Source: an uncultured bacterium (GTDB lineage Bacteria > Verrucomicrobiota > Kiritimatiellia > CAIKKV01 > CAITUY01). From it: a DNA stretch of 64,000 bases. Shown here one piece after another: positions 8,070 through 16,158 of the stretch (positions within the stretch are counted from its first letter, which is position 1; every line of letters begins with the position of its first letter). The notes beneath the pieces are model-generated. The model was not told where the DNA came from, made no database searches, and saw nothing but the letters and a program-made list of their open reading frames with translations. The stretch spans positions 1 to 64,000 of the forward strand of contig CAITUY010000152.1 in the NCBI GenBank assembly GCA_903895695.1. Direction: 5' to 3'. The translations under genes were made by a program, and so were the position numbers.

Positions 8070-8462
8070 TCACACGGGCAAGGAAGGGCGGGGACTTTCT
8101 GGCAGCTTCTTGATCGCTGGCAGCGCTTTGACAAACACCTCGGCCATTTCCTGGCCGCTCAAATCGCCCTTTGCAGTCAACACAAACGCACGAACTGCAG
8201 CGGCACGTAGAGCATTGACCTCGATGGTGTGATAGCGAATGCGGGTGTCCTTGGTAAGGACGATCCAACCGCGTTTCCCCACTTCCGTCAACCAGTCCTC
8301 GTCTTTGGCGTCTTGGGGAAACAAGTCGTCGTGAACGCGCACCTCCTCGCCGGCCTGACGAAGGGCGGCAGGAATAACCTTGCGGCCGATGGAACGGTCC
8401 ACGAAGAAGACCAGCGGTTCAGGCGGCGCTGGCGAGCTCGCATCGAACGGCTTCTTCGACAT
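8070..8462 (-). CDS. DUF5615/PIN-like family protein, putative toxin
   Basis: The 130 aa product has P-L-V-F-F-V-D-R-S-I-G near the start and L-T-K-D-T-R-I-R-Y-H in the middle, the two acidic motifs of DUF5615-like PIN domains. Its first 44 bases overlap the end of the upstream DUF433-containing gene in another frame, a tight toxin-antitoxin arrangement. The ATG at 8462 is preferred over a GTG at 8474. The first 14 residues are a polar/proline linker before the domain. Compared with the pair at 0.9-1.4 kb it is a more diverged variant. RNase activity is inferred from the family. Confidence 0.7.
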   Translation of the reverse strand: MSKKPFDASSPAPPEPLVFFVDRSIGRKVIPAALRQAGEEVRVHDDLFPQDAKDEDWLTEVGKRGWIVLTKDTRIRYHTIEVNALRAAAVRAFVLTAKGDLSGQEMAEVFVKALPAIKKLPESPRPSLPV

Positions 8463-9132
8463 AGCTGCGCTCACACCCGTAGTCTTTTGCGAGTTCGTCT
8501 ATGGACTCGCCGGCTTTGTAGCGTTCCGCGACGATGTTTGTGGCTATGCCCGTTCCGGCTATGGTCGGCCGGCCGAAGGAGACCGAAGGGTCGATGACGA
8601 TGATCCGAGGTTCATCCGGCTGGCGCTTGCGGGTGAACGGATAAAGCCGAACGGCGAGACCTGACGCGTCACGCTCGACCCGCCTCAGATGCGCGGCAAG
8701 CATTTCCCTCATCGCCAGTTGCCCGGTCTCGGAGGCGGAGATCAACTGCCCGAAGCGCGTAAGCAACAGTTCGACCCCATCGGTCTCGAACTTGAGGTCG
8801 GCCAAGGGATGCTTCGAGTCGAGGTGTTTCTTCACGTAGTCCAAAGCGATGCGGACTTTTGGCAGCGGAATATTGTGCTCCCGCCGTATGGCATCCAGAA
8901 CATGCGCTTCGATCAGGTTGATAAAGGACAGCGACAGAAACCCCGACACAGGAAGTTCGATGAGCGGCTTGAAAAAACTTCTTCCGCCTTCGGTCGGATA
9001 GTGACGGCCACGCACCCAAGAACGGAGGGTTGCGGCCGGAATCCGGAGATAGTGCGCCGCCTCCAAGATGCCATACGCCGGCGTCTCGCGAGGATCGCCC
9101 GTCTCCAAAGTGTTTTGCGGCTTAAGTAGCAT
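8419..9132 (-). CDS. MerR-like HTH plus DUF433 fusion, putative antitoxin/regulator
   Basis: The product is 237 aa. The N-terminal segment Y-G-I-L-E-A-A-H-Y-L-R-I-P-A-A-T-L-R-S-W-V resembles a MerR/excisionase-type helix-turn-helix (about residues 19-45). The middle is helical. The C-terminal part, about 175-232, has the DUF433 pattern D-P-S-V-S-F-G-R-P-T-I-A-G-T-G-I. The architecture suits a DNA-binding antitoxin that represses its own operon and neutralises the PIN-like protein encoded downstream with a 44-base overlap. It is about three times longer than the simple DUF433 protein at 1.2-1.4 kb. The following 207 bases (9133-9339) hold nothing I recognise. Confidence 0.75.
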   Translation of the reverse strand: MLLKPQNTLETGDPRETPAYGILEAAHYLRIPAATLRSWVRGRHYPTEGGRSFFKPLIELPVSGFLSLSFINLIEAHVLDAIRREHNIPLPKVRIALDYVKKHLDSKHPLADLKFETDGVELLLTRFGQLISASETGQLAMREMLAAHLRRVERDASGLAVRLYPFTRKRQPDEPRIIVIDPSVSFGRPTIAGTGIATNIVAERYKAGESIDELAKDYGCERSYVEEAVRCELASAA

Positions 9133-9339
9133 CTTGAGCCTGAGACCCTCCTATCGTGGTTCGATGTCGTATTCTGCGTCTCTTGGGCCTGAATGCAATT
9201 TGAACTTCTCGCAACTTCCACAAGGGCAAGGGTCATTTCAGCCGACGTTCATCGATCCTGCCTCCGGTGGAACACGCTGCCCTTCTCGGGAGATGCGGTA
9301 ACGACGTACCGAGCAAGGGCGGGTTCGGTTCCTCTTGTA

Positions 9340-9939
9340 TTATCTCTGGGCGTTCAAGAGTTTTCTTGCCTTCTTATCCAAATTGGCGTGAACCTTCTCC
9401 TGCATCGATTCGACAGCGAACATCGTCTTGAGCGTTTGTTGATCGACGTCCGGCAAGAGCAACGTGTCAACCGCCTGCGCGCAGGCGGTTCCAGACGCGT
9501 TAGTCAGAATGATAGGAGCCTCACCAAAGATGTCGCTTCGCTGTAGGGCTCGCGGGGCGTAGTCCTTCTTGAGGAACAACCAGGCGCCGACGTATCGACT
9601 CTTGCCGATGAAAACGAACGGTGGGATCGGGATCATTACGCCTCTGGTGTATGATTGTCTTGCCATGAGGTCTTCACCTGAGTTGAACAGGAAAGGCTTT
9701 TCTATCAGGACCCGTTGTTCGCTATGGGGTCCCTTCCCTTCTGCGCCCACGCCGATCCCTGAAGAAACGGTGTAGAGTGGAAGAACAAGAATACCGTTCA
9801 CCGGTGCCGACTGCTCATTCACAACACGGACACGCCTGACACCGTCCATCGCGCAACCAGTCGCGAGCAGCACCAGGCATAAACCGACAAACGCTCCTTC
9901 TGTGAGCCGCAGTTCAGGTGATCGGAAACGGGTTCTCAC
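9340..9939 (-). CDS. Hypothetical lipoprotein
   Basis: This is a 199 aa protein of unknown function. Starting at GTG 9939 gives a signal region followed by L-L-A-T-G-C, a good lipobox with the lipidated Cys at about residue 29. The GTG overlaps the pcm stop (GTGA), which supports coupling. An upstream extension to 10164 would read antisense-like, Arg-rich sequence across pcm and is rejected. The mature part has I-L-V-L-P-L-Y-T and R-Q-S-Y-T-R-G-V-M-I-P-I-P segments and a lysine-rich C-terminus. No enzymatic motif is seen. It is probably anchored in a membrane leaflet. Confidence 0.6.
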   Translation of the reverse strand: MRTRFRSPELRLTEGAFVGLCLVLLATGCAMDGVRRVRVVNEQSAPVNGILVLPLYTVSSGIGVGAEGKGPHSEQRVLIEKPFLFNSGEDLMARQSYTRGVMIPIPPFVFIGKSRYVGAWLFLKKDYAPRALQRSDIFGEAPIILTNASGTACAQAVDTLLLPDVDQQTLKTMFAVESMQEKVHANLDKKARKLLNAQR

Positions 9940-10625
9940 CCGGAGGACCCACCGATCAGGGGGACGAAGCGCACGGGCAGGTCGTCGACCTGTTCGACGC
10001 GGCCGCGGTGTTTGCGAATGATCACGAGCCTCTGGGCGCCCGCTTCCGGGCCCACGGGCAGAATCATGCGCCCGCCCTCGCCTAGTTGCTCGACGAGCCG
10101 TAGGGGAACGGTTTCGGCAGCGCACGTCACAATGATCGCATCGAACGGCGCTTGCTCCGGCCAACCCGCAGAGCCGTCGCCCACGCGGACGCTCACGCGC
10201 CCGGCATAGCCCTCGGCGGCCAGGACCGTCCGGGCATGTTCGGCGAGTTCGGGAAGGCGCTCGATCGTGAAGACGGTCGCGCCCAGTTCGGCCAGCACGG
10301 CCGACTGGAAGCCGGAACCGGTGCCCACTTCGAGCACCGTGTCTCCCGCCTGCACGTCAAGCCGTTCGGTCATATAGGCGACGATGTAGGGCTGGGAAAT
10401 CGTCTGGCCATGGCCTATCGACCAAGGATGGTCCGCGTAGGCCACGTCATGTCGCCGCTGGTCGACGGGGATGAAACGGTGTCGCCTCACCTTCCCCAAC
10501 GCGGCCAACACCCGGGGATTTTTGATGCCGTAGCGCCGAACGACGTCGACCATGGCCATGCGCGCAGCCGCCCATCCGACCTCGTCGTCGGCCGGCGCCG
10601 TGTCAGTTTGCCGATCCGATTGCAT
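9936..10625 (-). CDS. pcm: Protein-L-isoaspartate O-methyltransferase
   Basis: This 229 aa SAM-dependent repair enzyme methylates isoaspartyl residues in damaged proteins. The N-terminal region has P-R-V-L-A-A-L-G-K-V-R-R-H-R-F-I-P and G-Q-T-I-S-Q-P-Y-I-V-A-Y-M, both diagnostic of PCMT. Motif I is V-L-E-V-G-T-G-S-G-F at about 97-106. Its length is usual for the family. The start is ATG at 10625. Transcription continues into the lipoprotein gene through a four-base overlap. Confidence 0.92.
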   Translation of the reverse strand: MQSDRQTDTAPADDEVGWAAARMAMVDVVRRYGIKNPRVLAALGKVRRHRFIPVDQRRHDVAYADHPWSIGHGQTISQPYIVAYMTERLDVQAGDTVLEVGTGSGFQSAVLAELGATVFTIERLPELAEHARTVLAAEGYAGRVSVRVGDGSAGWPEQAPFDAIIVTCAAETVPLRLVEQLGEGGRMILPVGPEAGAQRLVIIRKHRGRVEQVDDLPVRFVPLIGGSSG

Positions 10626-10971
10626 CGCACCTAACGTTTGGAATCTTCGTCACCACACCCCAAAACGCGGCCAAGACCGGGTTGCCTCGCAGTTCAGGAG
10701 GGATCGGCCCCTCTCGCTCATAGGAACCATCCCGGAGAAACCGCTGGAACAACCTGCCGCGGTCGTCTTCGTCGATGTCGCGAATGGATGCCGCCAGGGT
10801 GCGCCGGAAGATCGCCAGCGCATCACCGCCGCCCGGAGAAACCGCGCGGCCTTCATCACGGCACTGATGGCCCTCTCCACATCGCCCCCAAGCCCCTCCC
10901 CCCAGCAGATCAAACCCGACATTGGCGGCCAACGATTCCGGACAGGATGGAGACTGCGTTGTCATCGTCAT
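10603..10971 (-). CDS. Possible small hypothetical gene, perhaps frameshifted
   Basis: This 122-codon frame ends 23 bases inside pcm. Its second half (D-I-D-E-D-D-R-G-R-L-F-Q-R-F-L-R-D-G) looks like real coding sequence. Its first half is Gly/Cys-rich and unconvincing. In another frame of the same strand (10650-10922) the first half instead reads as amphipathic helix (E-R-A-I-S-A-V-M-K-A-A-R-F-L). A single-base indel near 10830 joining the two would give a coherent protein of about 90-100 aa. I therefore mark it as uncertain, possibly a decayed gene. Confidence 0.3.
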   Translation of the reverse strand: MTMTTQSPSCPESLAANVGFDLLGGGAWGRCGEGHQCRDEGRAVSPGGGDALAIFRRTLAASIRDIDEDDRGRLFQRFLRDGSYEREGPIPPELRGNPVLAAFWGVVTKIPNVRCDAIGSAN

Positions 10972-11058
10972 GCCGGTAGTCCGCGACGGAGTTGTCCGGC
11001 CCCATATGGCCTTGCCAAGATGACTTCGCCACTGGCAGGACGAATCCCAAGAGCGTGG

Positions 11059-11634
11059 TTATCGCAGGATACCGAGACGACGGCAGTACCAGTGGTCCAC
11101 CGACCGAACTACCAAGATCGGGTCCACGTCACCAGCCGGCAGGCGCAGGTCATTGTCGGCCTGTATGTTGATGTGGTTTGGAACCGCGTAGTTGACGTGT
11201 ACGTGACATACTGGATGGGATGGAGCATCGCCGATGGGGAGAATGTCTTCATCGAAGTCAGGCATTCCCTTCGCAGCACCCACGTTCTTGTCGTAACGGA
11301 TCGAGTCCACGCCGTTGACGGACTTGCAGAGGTTCATGAAGCGGATACCGAAACTCACCATCTCCGGCTCATTCTGCGCCGACACGCAGTAACGCATGTA
11401 GAACGAGAACTTGCCGCCATCGTAGATCGGTATCGGCGCCGCCGCGACCTCCTGATCTTCAAACTCAGCTAGTCCGACACCTTCCAGTCCCCTCGCGAGA
11501 AGAATGGCTGGGCGATGGGCGTCATCAATCACACGTGTCGCTGGAGAAGCTGCGCCGCCCGCCTTTACGAACATGCGACAATCCTGAAGGCAAGCCGTGA
11601 GTCTGACCGCGCATCGGTTCAGGATGGGATTCAT
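11059..11634 (-). CDS. Unknown protein, last gene of the SIR2-HerA-CHAT operon
   Basis: The 191 aa product matches no family that I recognise. The ATG at 11634 overlaps the upstream stop as ATGA, so it is coupled to the six genes before it. Visible features are a Cys-containing N-terminus (C8, C15, C19), a segment with R-P-A-I-L-L-A-R-G-L-E-G-V-G, a central Y-D-G-G-K-F-S-F-Y-M-R-Y, and a C-terminal V-C-H-V-H-V-N-Y-A-V-P-N-H-I-N-I-Q-A-D. There is no signal peptide or transmembrane helix. Its place suggests an accessory or sensor role in a defence operon, purely by association. Confidence 0.6.
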   Translation of the reverse strand: MNPILNRCAVRLTACLQDCRMFVKAGGAASPATRVIDDAHRPAILLARGLEGVGLAEFEDQEVAAAPIPIYDGGKFSFYMRYCVSAQNEPEMVSFGIRFMNLCKSVNGVDSIRYDKNVGAAKGMPDFDEDILPIGDAPSHPVCHVHVNYAVPNHINIQADNDLRLPAGDVDPILVVRSVDHWYCRRLGILR

Positions 11635-12104
11635 ACTCCCGCGCCCTCTGCGGCGGAAGATGCTGCCTCGCCAATCGCTTCGGCACGAAGGAAGAACGTT
11701 CCGACCAAACTCATGAGATCCGGCGCATGAAGCTGGAAATCCCTGAGTCGGTCTTTTCGTAGCAGGATCAGAACCGCCCTGCAATCAACCAGTTTCTCGC
11801 GAAGACCGTTTAGAACAATGGCGCCTTGCGGCAGCATGGACTCGATTCCCGTCAAGACCAGAATGGTGACCTTCGGATCGGTCTTGGCGATTTCCTCCAC
11901 AACCACTGAGGGCAACTCCGTGTGCGACAGCCCCTCACCGGAGATCGTGGATATGCCCGCACTTTTACAACCAACCAGAGCGTTCGAGAACCGGGTCAGA
12001 AACGTGTTGCGCGATGACTCCGTTGAGTACGTGACGATGCCAAAGGCATTCGGCGTTTCCAGCAGGCGATCTCTCAATTCGGTCACCGTGAGAATCATGG
12101 GCAT
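11631..12104 (-). CDS. Small ATPase-like protein lacking a Walker A motif
   Basis: The 157 aa product starts one base after the stop of the P-loop ATPase gene and ends in an ATGA overlap with the next gene. The central strand I-L-V-L-T-G-I-E-S-M-L-P resembles a Walker B/strand-3 region. A-V-L-I-L-L-R-K-D-R-L-R-D-F-Q and L-H-A-P-D-L-M-S-L-V-G-T-F-F resemble the sensor strand and A-P-D-L/F segment found in some STAND/AAA-type proteins. No GxxGxGK[ST] is present, so it is probably catalytically inactive or completed by a partner. A regulatory subunit of the adjacent ATPase is an inference. Confidence 0.6.
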   Translation of the reverse strand: MPMILTVTELRDRLLETPNAFGIVTYSTESSRNTFLTRFSNALVGCKSAGISTISGEGLSHTELPSVVVEEIAKTDPKVTILVLTGIESMLPQGAIVLNGLREKLVDCRAVLILLRKDRLRDFQLHAPDLMSLVGTFFLRAEAIGEAASSAAEGAGV

Positions 12105-12105
12105 C

Positions 12106-13446
12106 CTACCTGCTTCCTTGAGGACCTCGATCTGCTACTGAAGGCAACGGCCCCGCAGGTGGAGTGCGTCTCCTACGGTAGTCTTCCACTAAAAGCGCCA
12201 CAAGCGGATGAACGCAGAGCACGCGTTTGCCCTGTTCGTCACGCCGGGATAGCAGGACTCCATCACGAATGAGTTGCGCGCCAGTTCGTGCTCCGCGCTG
12301 CGTGCGGATGATCGAGTCAAGCCTTTCGTAGTCCTCGTCGAGCAGGCGGCTCTGGTACTTCTCCGTCCGTTGGGCCTCGACGGCTTTGATGTGCCAATCG
12401 CGGACGTGTTCTTCGCCAGTATCGAGCACGGAGTGCACGCACGAGGCACACAGGTGCACGAAATCGCGAATTACCCCGCCGCTGTCTCGGGCGAGCCGAG
12501 ATGTCTGCCGGCCCGAGAAAACCGTCTCGCCGCCCACGTTTTTGAGCAGCGTGAGGTAGAATGAAGCCGATGGCGGAATCGCGTCAGCATCTTCCTGTGG
12601 TGGCATGGCAAGGGGATCCAGAAGTTCCACGCTGTTCCAGATCTGTTCGATTTCCCGCGCCCTCTCGTGGAAATAGAGGTTGATTGGCAGTGTGGCGACC
12701 ACCGCGCAAGGCAGTTTGATCCAAGCCATAGCGCGGTCCACGAAGATGTCCAATGCGGCATCGTCCTCCGCGATCTTGTCCAGGTCGTCAATGAGCAGCA
12801 GCAGTGGTCTTCCCACGGCGTTCGCCAGTTCCTTGAGCGTGTTCTCAAGTGCCGCGGCAATCCCAACCACATCGGCGCTTCGCCGCTGCGCAAGATCGAA
12901 GTACCGGAGAGATATCTGATGCACAGCCTTCGCCAGGTAGTCCTCCAAACCTGCGCCAGTCAGAGGCGGCTCACGTCCTGGAACGCCTGTCATCAAGGCG
13001 GCCTTTACCGCCTCGGCAATGGCCGACCTCGTATCCTTGCCAGAGACGAGTTCGTATGCGCTGGCGACCAGACCGCTCGGAATGGGAATGGATGTCGCGT
13101 TCCACCGCCGCACTACCTGGTGCAGTAGAGATATTAACAGCGTTGGCACACTGGCGTTGTGTGCACCGATCTCGCCGCTAACGGAATGGTAGACGACTTC
13201 GAATTCGTTCTCGAACTGACGGCCCAAATGAACGAGTTCCGTCGACTTACCTACCCCGATGTGGCCGGCAATCAGCAGTTTGGCGTTGGGATCGGCACGA
13301 AGATAAGTTGCAACCGAACGCAAGGCGTCAACACCGCGATCCACGCGTGGCAGAGCGTCATCAGTGACTGAGGCCGGACGGTTCGGGTTTAGGCGGCGCA
13401 GCAATGCCCTGAGACGAGTCCCAGCGTCCACATCGGTTGCGGGCAT
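12106..13446 (-). CDS. P-loop ATPase (ORC/KAP/STAND-like) of the defence operon
   Basis: This is a 446 aa cytoplasmic ATPase. Walker A is G-H-I-G-V-G-K-S-T (residues 61-69). Walker B is L-L-L-L-I-D-D-L-D (about 215-223), with a double-Asp type seen in KAP and ORC/Cdc6-like AAA+ proteins. A C-terminal helical/winged-helix-like part ends in H-P-L-V-A-L-L-V-E-D-Y-R. The ATG at 13446 overlaps the HerA stop by one base (TGATG) and has GGAGGG upstream; a GTG 27 bases earlier is less likely. It may sense or process phage products together with the HerA and SIR2 proteins. This role is inferred from context only. Confidence 0.8.
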   Translation of the reverse strand: MPATDVDAGTRLRALLRRLNPNRPASVTDDALPRVDRGVDALRSVATYLRADPNAKLLIAGHIGVGKSTELVHLGRQFENEFEVVYHSVSGEIGAHNASVPTLLISLLHQVVRRWNATSIPIPSGLVASAYELVSGKDTRSAIAEAVKAALMTGVPGREPPLTGAGLEDYLAKAVHQISLRYFDLAQRRSADVVGIAAALENTLKELANAVGRPLLLLIDDLDKIAEDDAALDIFVDRAMAWIKLPCAVVATLPINLYFHERAREIEQIWNSVELLDPLAMPPQEDADAIPPSASFYLTLLKNVGGETVFSGRQTSRLARDSGGVIRDFVHLCASCVHSVLDTGEEHVRDWHIKAVEAQRTEKYQSRLLDEDYERLDSIIRTQRGARTGAQLIRDGVLLSRRDEQGKRVLCVHPLVALLVEDYRRRRTPPAGPLPSVADRGPQGSR

Positions 13447-15083
13447 CAGACGTCCCTCCGTCGCAACCACCAACGCCGAGCAATGGCCTGCGGGTCGACA
13501 TTCACAGGTTCATTGCGCCAACCGCGCCTGAAATCGATGTCCCTGCTGGCCGGTTCTGGACTCGGCATCGAGATCTGAACCCGCGTCGGCATGATGACCG
13601 AGTCCCCCAGCACAAGCGCTTCGCCTGTCCGAAGGGCCGGTAGCATGTCCATCAGTCCGGCAAGCGACTCCGGCACGAGTCGTTGCACAAACTCCTGGTC
13701 CCTTGGATTGGAGAGTCGCAGAGCTATGAACGTGTTGCACTGGCTGACCACTGTGGGCGACAGTTCATTGGGCCGCTGACTGACGACCACAATGCCTATC
13801 CCGTACTTGCGGCCTTCCTTGGCCAACCGTTCCACGGCCTCTTTCGCGGCTCGGTTGCCTTTCGCGTCGCTGCCCGATGCGTAGTTATGAGCTTCCTCGT
13901 AGACAACGCACACGGGAGTATCGGCCCGAGCCGGATTCCAGAAGTTGAACTCAAACACAAGTCGCGAAACAACGGAAACGACAACTCCGAGCACATCGGA
14001 AGGGACCCCACTCAAGTCGAGCACCGTCAACTTGGCACCGGTCCTTACCGTCAGAAGCGTGCGCAGCAGTTCAGGGAGCGTCCTGCTTTTCGTATAGCGT
14101 TTGGGTTGGAACAGAAAGGCATAGCGCGGATCATCCATGCGCGTCTGCAGTCTCATCAGAAACCGCGTGAAAACCCCGTACAACGGCCCCTGCTTCTCGC
14201 CTCGGGCGCCTTGAACCATTTCGGTGTTCCAATCCTCGATGGTGCGGACAACGTTCCGCATATCATACCAGAGAGGGCTGTCCACGCTCAGAGCGACACC
14301 CAAGGAAAGGTCCTCCGCACTCGCGGCGGTTTCTTTCTCACTGCGAATGGCCCGGTGGAGACCCATGATCTGGTTGTGAGCCGTGAACTCCGTGACATCG
14401 ACACAAAAATCCGCGAGTTCCTCAAACGACAGTAGCCAGTATGGCAACTCGATATCTTCACTGCTGACAAGGTTGCTCTTCTCCGGAAAGGCAGATGCAT
14501 ACTCGCCATGAAGGTCGAGGATCAAGATATGAGGATGGTCGCATGTCTTCGTGACGGCTTGGAGGATGGATGCAACTGCACAGGACTTGCCCGAACCCGT
14601 GGTTCCGAGGATGGCGACGTGACGCCCAAAGAATCGGTTCATATGGACGTTGGCAGAGCGATCAGGCGCAACCGAAAGGGTCCCGAACGAAAACGAGTTC
14701 TCGTCGCCCTCGCCGTAGATCCACTTCAACTCGGTCGCGGGAAGCATCATGACATCCTTCCCCGCAGTGGGCAGGATTGAAACGCCTCGGACGAATGGGG
14801 CTTTGGGCTCGCCTGAGCTTTGCACGACGGGAACGGTACCCAGAAGCAGTGCCATTGCCTGCTGCTTCGGCTTGCTGGATTCCGCGGGATTCTCGGCAAG
14901 CCGAATGCTCTCCACAACACCGATCACATCCTCGCCCCCGAAAGGAATCCTGATGTGCGAACCCGGTTGCCCAGGGTAGTACTCCTCGGCGATGGCAACC
15001 GCCGGGTCGACGGAGAGATCGAAAGTGACCCGGTTGCCTTTCACCTCGACAAGGCGACCTATTCTCTCGGCTTGTCGTTCCAT
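13446..15083 (-). CDS. HerA-like DNA translocase ATPase (DUF87)
   Basis: The 545 aa product has an N-terminal HAS-barrel-type beta domain (about 1-115), Walker A G-T-T-G-S-G-K-S (160-167), Walker B V-C-V-V-Y-E-E-A-H (391-399) and S-Q-R-P (435-438), all characteristic of HerA/FtsK-class hexameric translocases. The ATG at 15083 has AGGAGG five bases upstream; a GTG 15 bases earlier is rejected. The stop of the SIR2 gene is one base upstream. SIR2-HerA two-gene modules are known anti-phage systems in which HerA assembles with the SIR2 NADase. The sizes here (357 and 545 aa) suit that type. Confidence 0.9.
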   Translation of the reverse strand: MERQAERIGRLVEVKGNRVTFDLSVDPAVAIAEEYYPGQPGSHIRIPFGGEDVIGVVESIRLAENPAESSKPKQQAMALLLGTVPVVQSSGEPKAPFVRGVSILPTAGKDVMMLPATELKWIYGEGDENSFSFGTLSVAPDRSANVHMNRFFGRHVAILGTTGSGKSCAVASILQAVTKTCDHPHILILDLHGEYASAFPEKSNLVSSEDIELPYWLLSFEELADFCVDVTEFTAHNQIMGLHRAIRSEKETAASAEDLSLGVALSVDSPLWYDMRNVVRTIEDWNTEMVQGARGEKQGPLYGVFTRFLMRLQTRMDDPRYAFLFQPKRYTKSRTLPELLRTLLTVRTGAKLTVLDLSGVPSDVLGVVVSVVSRLVFEFNFWNPARADTPVCVVYEEAHNYASGSDAKGNRAAKEAVERLAKEGRKYGIGIVVVSQRPNELSPTVVSQCNTFIALRLSNPRDQEFVQRLVPESLAGLMDMLPALRTGEALVLGDSVIMPTRVQISMPSPEPASRDIDFRRGWRNEPVNVDPQAIARRWWLRRRDV

Positions 15084-15084
15084 A

Positions 15085-16158
15085 TCAGCCTCCTGCACTG
15101 CTTTCTAGCCATAGCGAAAAACGCGCAAAATCCCACAAATCCGTCTTCCCCTGCTCGACGCGTCCATTCCAGATGATCGCGTCTTCGGTCAACACCGATA
15201 GCCAATCGGCCTCTCTGTGCGGCGACAACCAAACGGGCAACTCCTTCGACATGCACACGAGTGATCGGCCGTTGCCGGCCTTTGCCCACTCAAGGATCTT
15301 CCCGTTCAAGTGCTCGTCACCGTAACCGTATCCACTTGTCGCCAGAACCGTAGCACAACCGAGCGCCCTCTCAAAGTACTTCAAGAGATCGTTGAAGGGC
15401 GGGTGGAGGATGGCGGCTTCTTTACCGACGTGGGGCCAGATCATCAAGGCCTGTTCCGCCCGCAAGCCAGTCGGCACCTGGGCCGTCTCTCTAGTTTCCC
15501 CGTTCGCCACCGTGTGCCAACTCAATGAACCGTGGACCTTCATCAGGAGGACTTGGCGATGGATCGGACGCCATTCCGTGCCAGAGTGTTCGCAAATGGC
15601 ACAGGCGAGACACCCCGGAATCCATGTGCGCCGGAACGTGCCGCCAAATCCATTGGTCCACGCGATTTGCTCAGCTTCGCAACTTGTCTCAACCAGAAGG
15701 TCGTAGTTCGTTGTGGCGATGGTGATCGGCGAAGGACGCCTCTTGACCGTGCGCCCTTCCCGCGCACACAGGGCCTTCACGAAACGACGGTGGTGGTCGA
15801 AAGTGCTTGTACTCTGCAACAGGCGCCTGACCCTTGACGTGATCGCCGTAAACAACTCCGTCGTGCGGTGTTCTTGTGGAACGGATTGCCGAGCGAGTTC
15901 GAGCAGGAGTTCGCTGAGAATGTCTTCTATGTTGAGACAGCGACCCTCACCCAGTTGGTTTTGTAGTGCCGATCGTATCGTGTCGTAGTGCTCCTTCAGG
16001 TCAGGCGGAAGGCCGCGATGTATCTTCACCGTCAGATCGTGCATCGTGGGGAGCCCGGCGCAAACCGAAGCCCCTGCGCCGAGGAGGTAGACGACTCCGC
16101 GCTCATCGAGTCGCCGTTGGAATCTCCTCTCGACCTGTTGCGCAAGATGGGCCTTCAT
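15085..16158 (-). CDS. SIR2-family protein, putative defence NADase
   Basis: The 357 aa product carries the SIR2 NAD-binding motifs: L-L-G-A-G-A-S at residues 25-31, T-T-N-Y-D at 149-153, and H-G-S at 209-211, where H209 fits the catalytic His. Between the last two lies an insert with C183, C186, C189 and H191, possibly a small metal-binding knuckle. Defence SIR2 proteins of this sort deplete NAD+ during phage infection rather than deacetylate proteins. The ATG at 16158 overlaps the CHAT gene stop (ATGA) and the HerA gene follows after one base, so the three are co-translated. NADase activity is inferred. Confidence 0.88.
   Translation of the reverse strand: MKAHLAQQVERRFQRRLDERGVVYLLGAGASVCAGLPTMHDLTVKIHRGLPPDLKEHYDTIRSALQNQLGEGRCLNIEDILSELLLELARQSVPQEHRTTELFTAITSRVRRLLQSTSTFDHHRRFVKALCAREGRTVKRRPSPITIATTNYDLLVETSCEAEQIAWTNGFGGTFRRTWIPGCLACAICEHSGTEWRPIHRQVLLMKVHGSLSWHTVANGETRETAQVPTGLRAEQALMIWPHVGKEAAILHPPFNDLLKYFERALGCATVLATSGYGYGDEHLNGKILEWAKAGNGRSLVCMSKELPVWLSPHREADWLSVLTEDAIIWNGRVEQGKTDLWDFARFSLWLESSAGG

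Noticed and set aside
9940..10164. N-terminal extension of the lipoprotein across pcm
   Set aside because: The extra residues are Arg-rich and out of frame with pcm; the lipobox and the GTGA coupling support the start at 9939.
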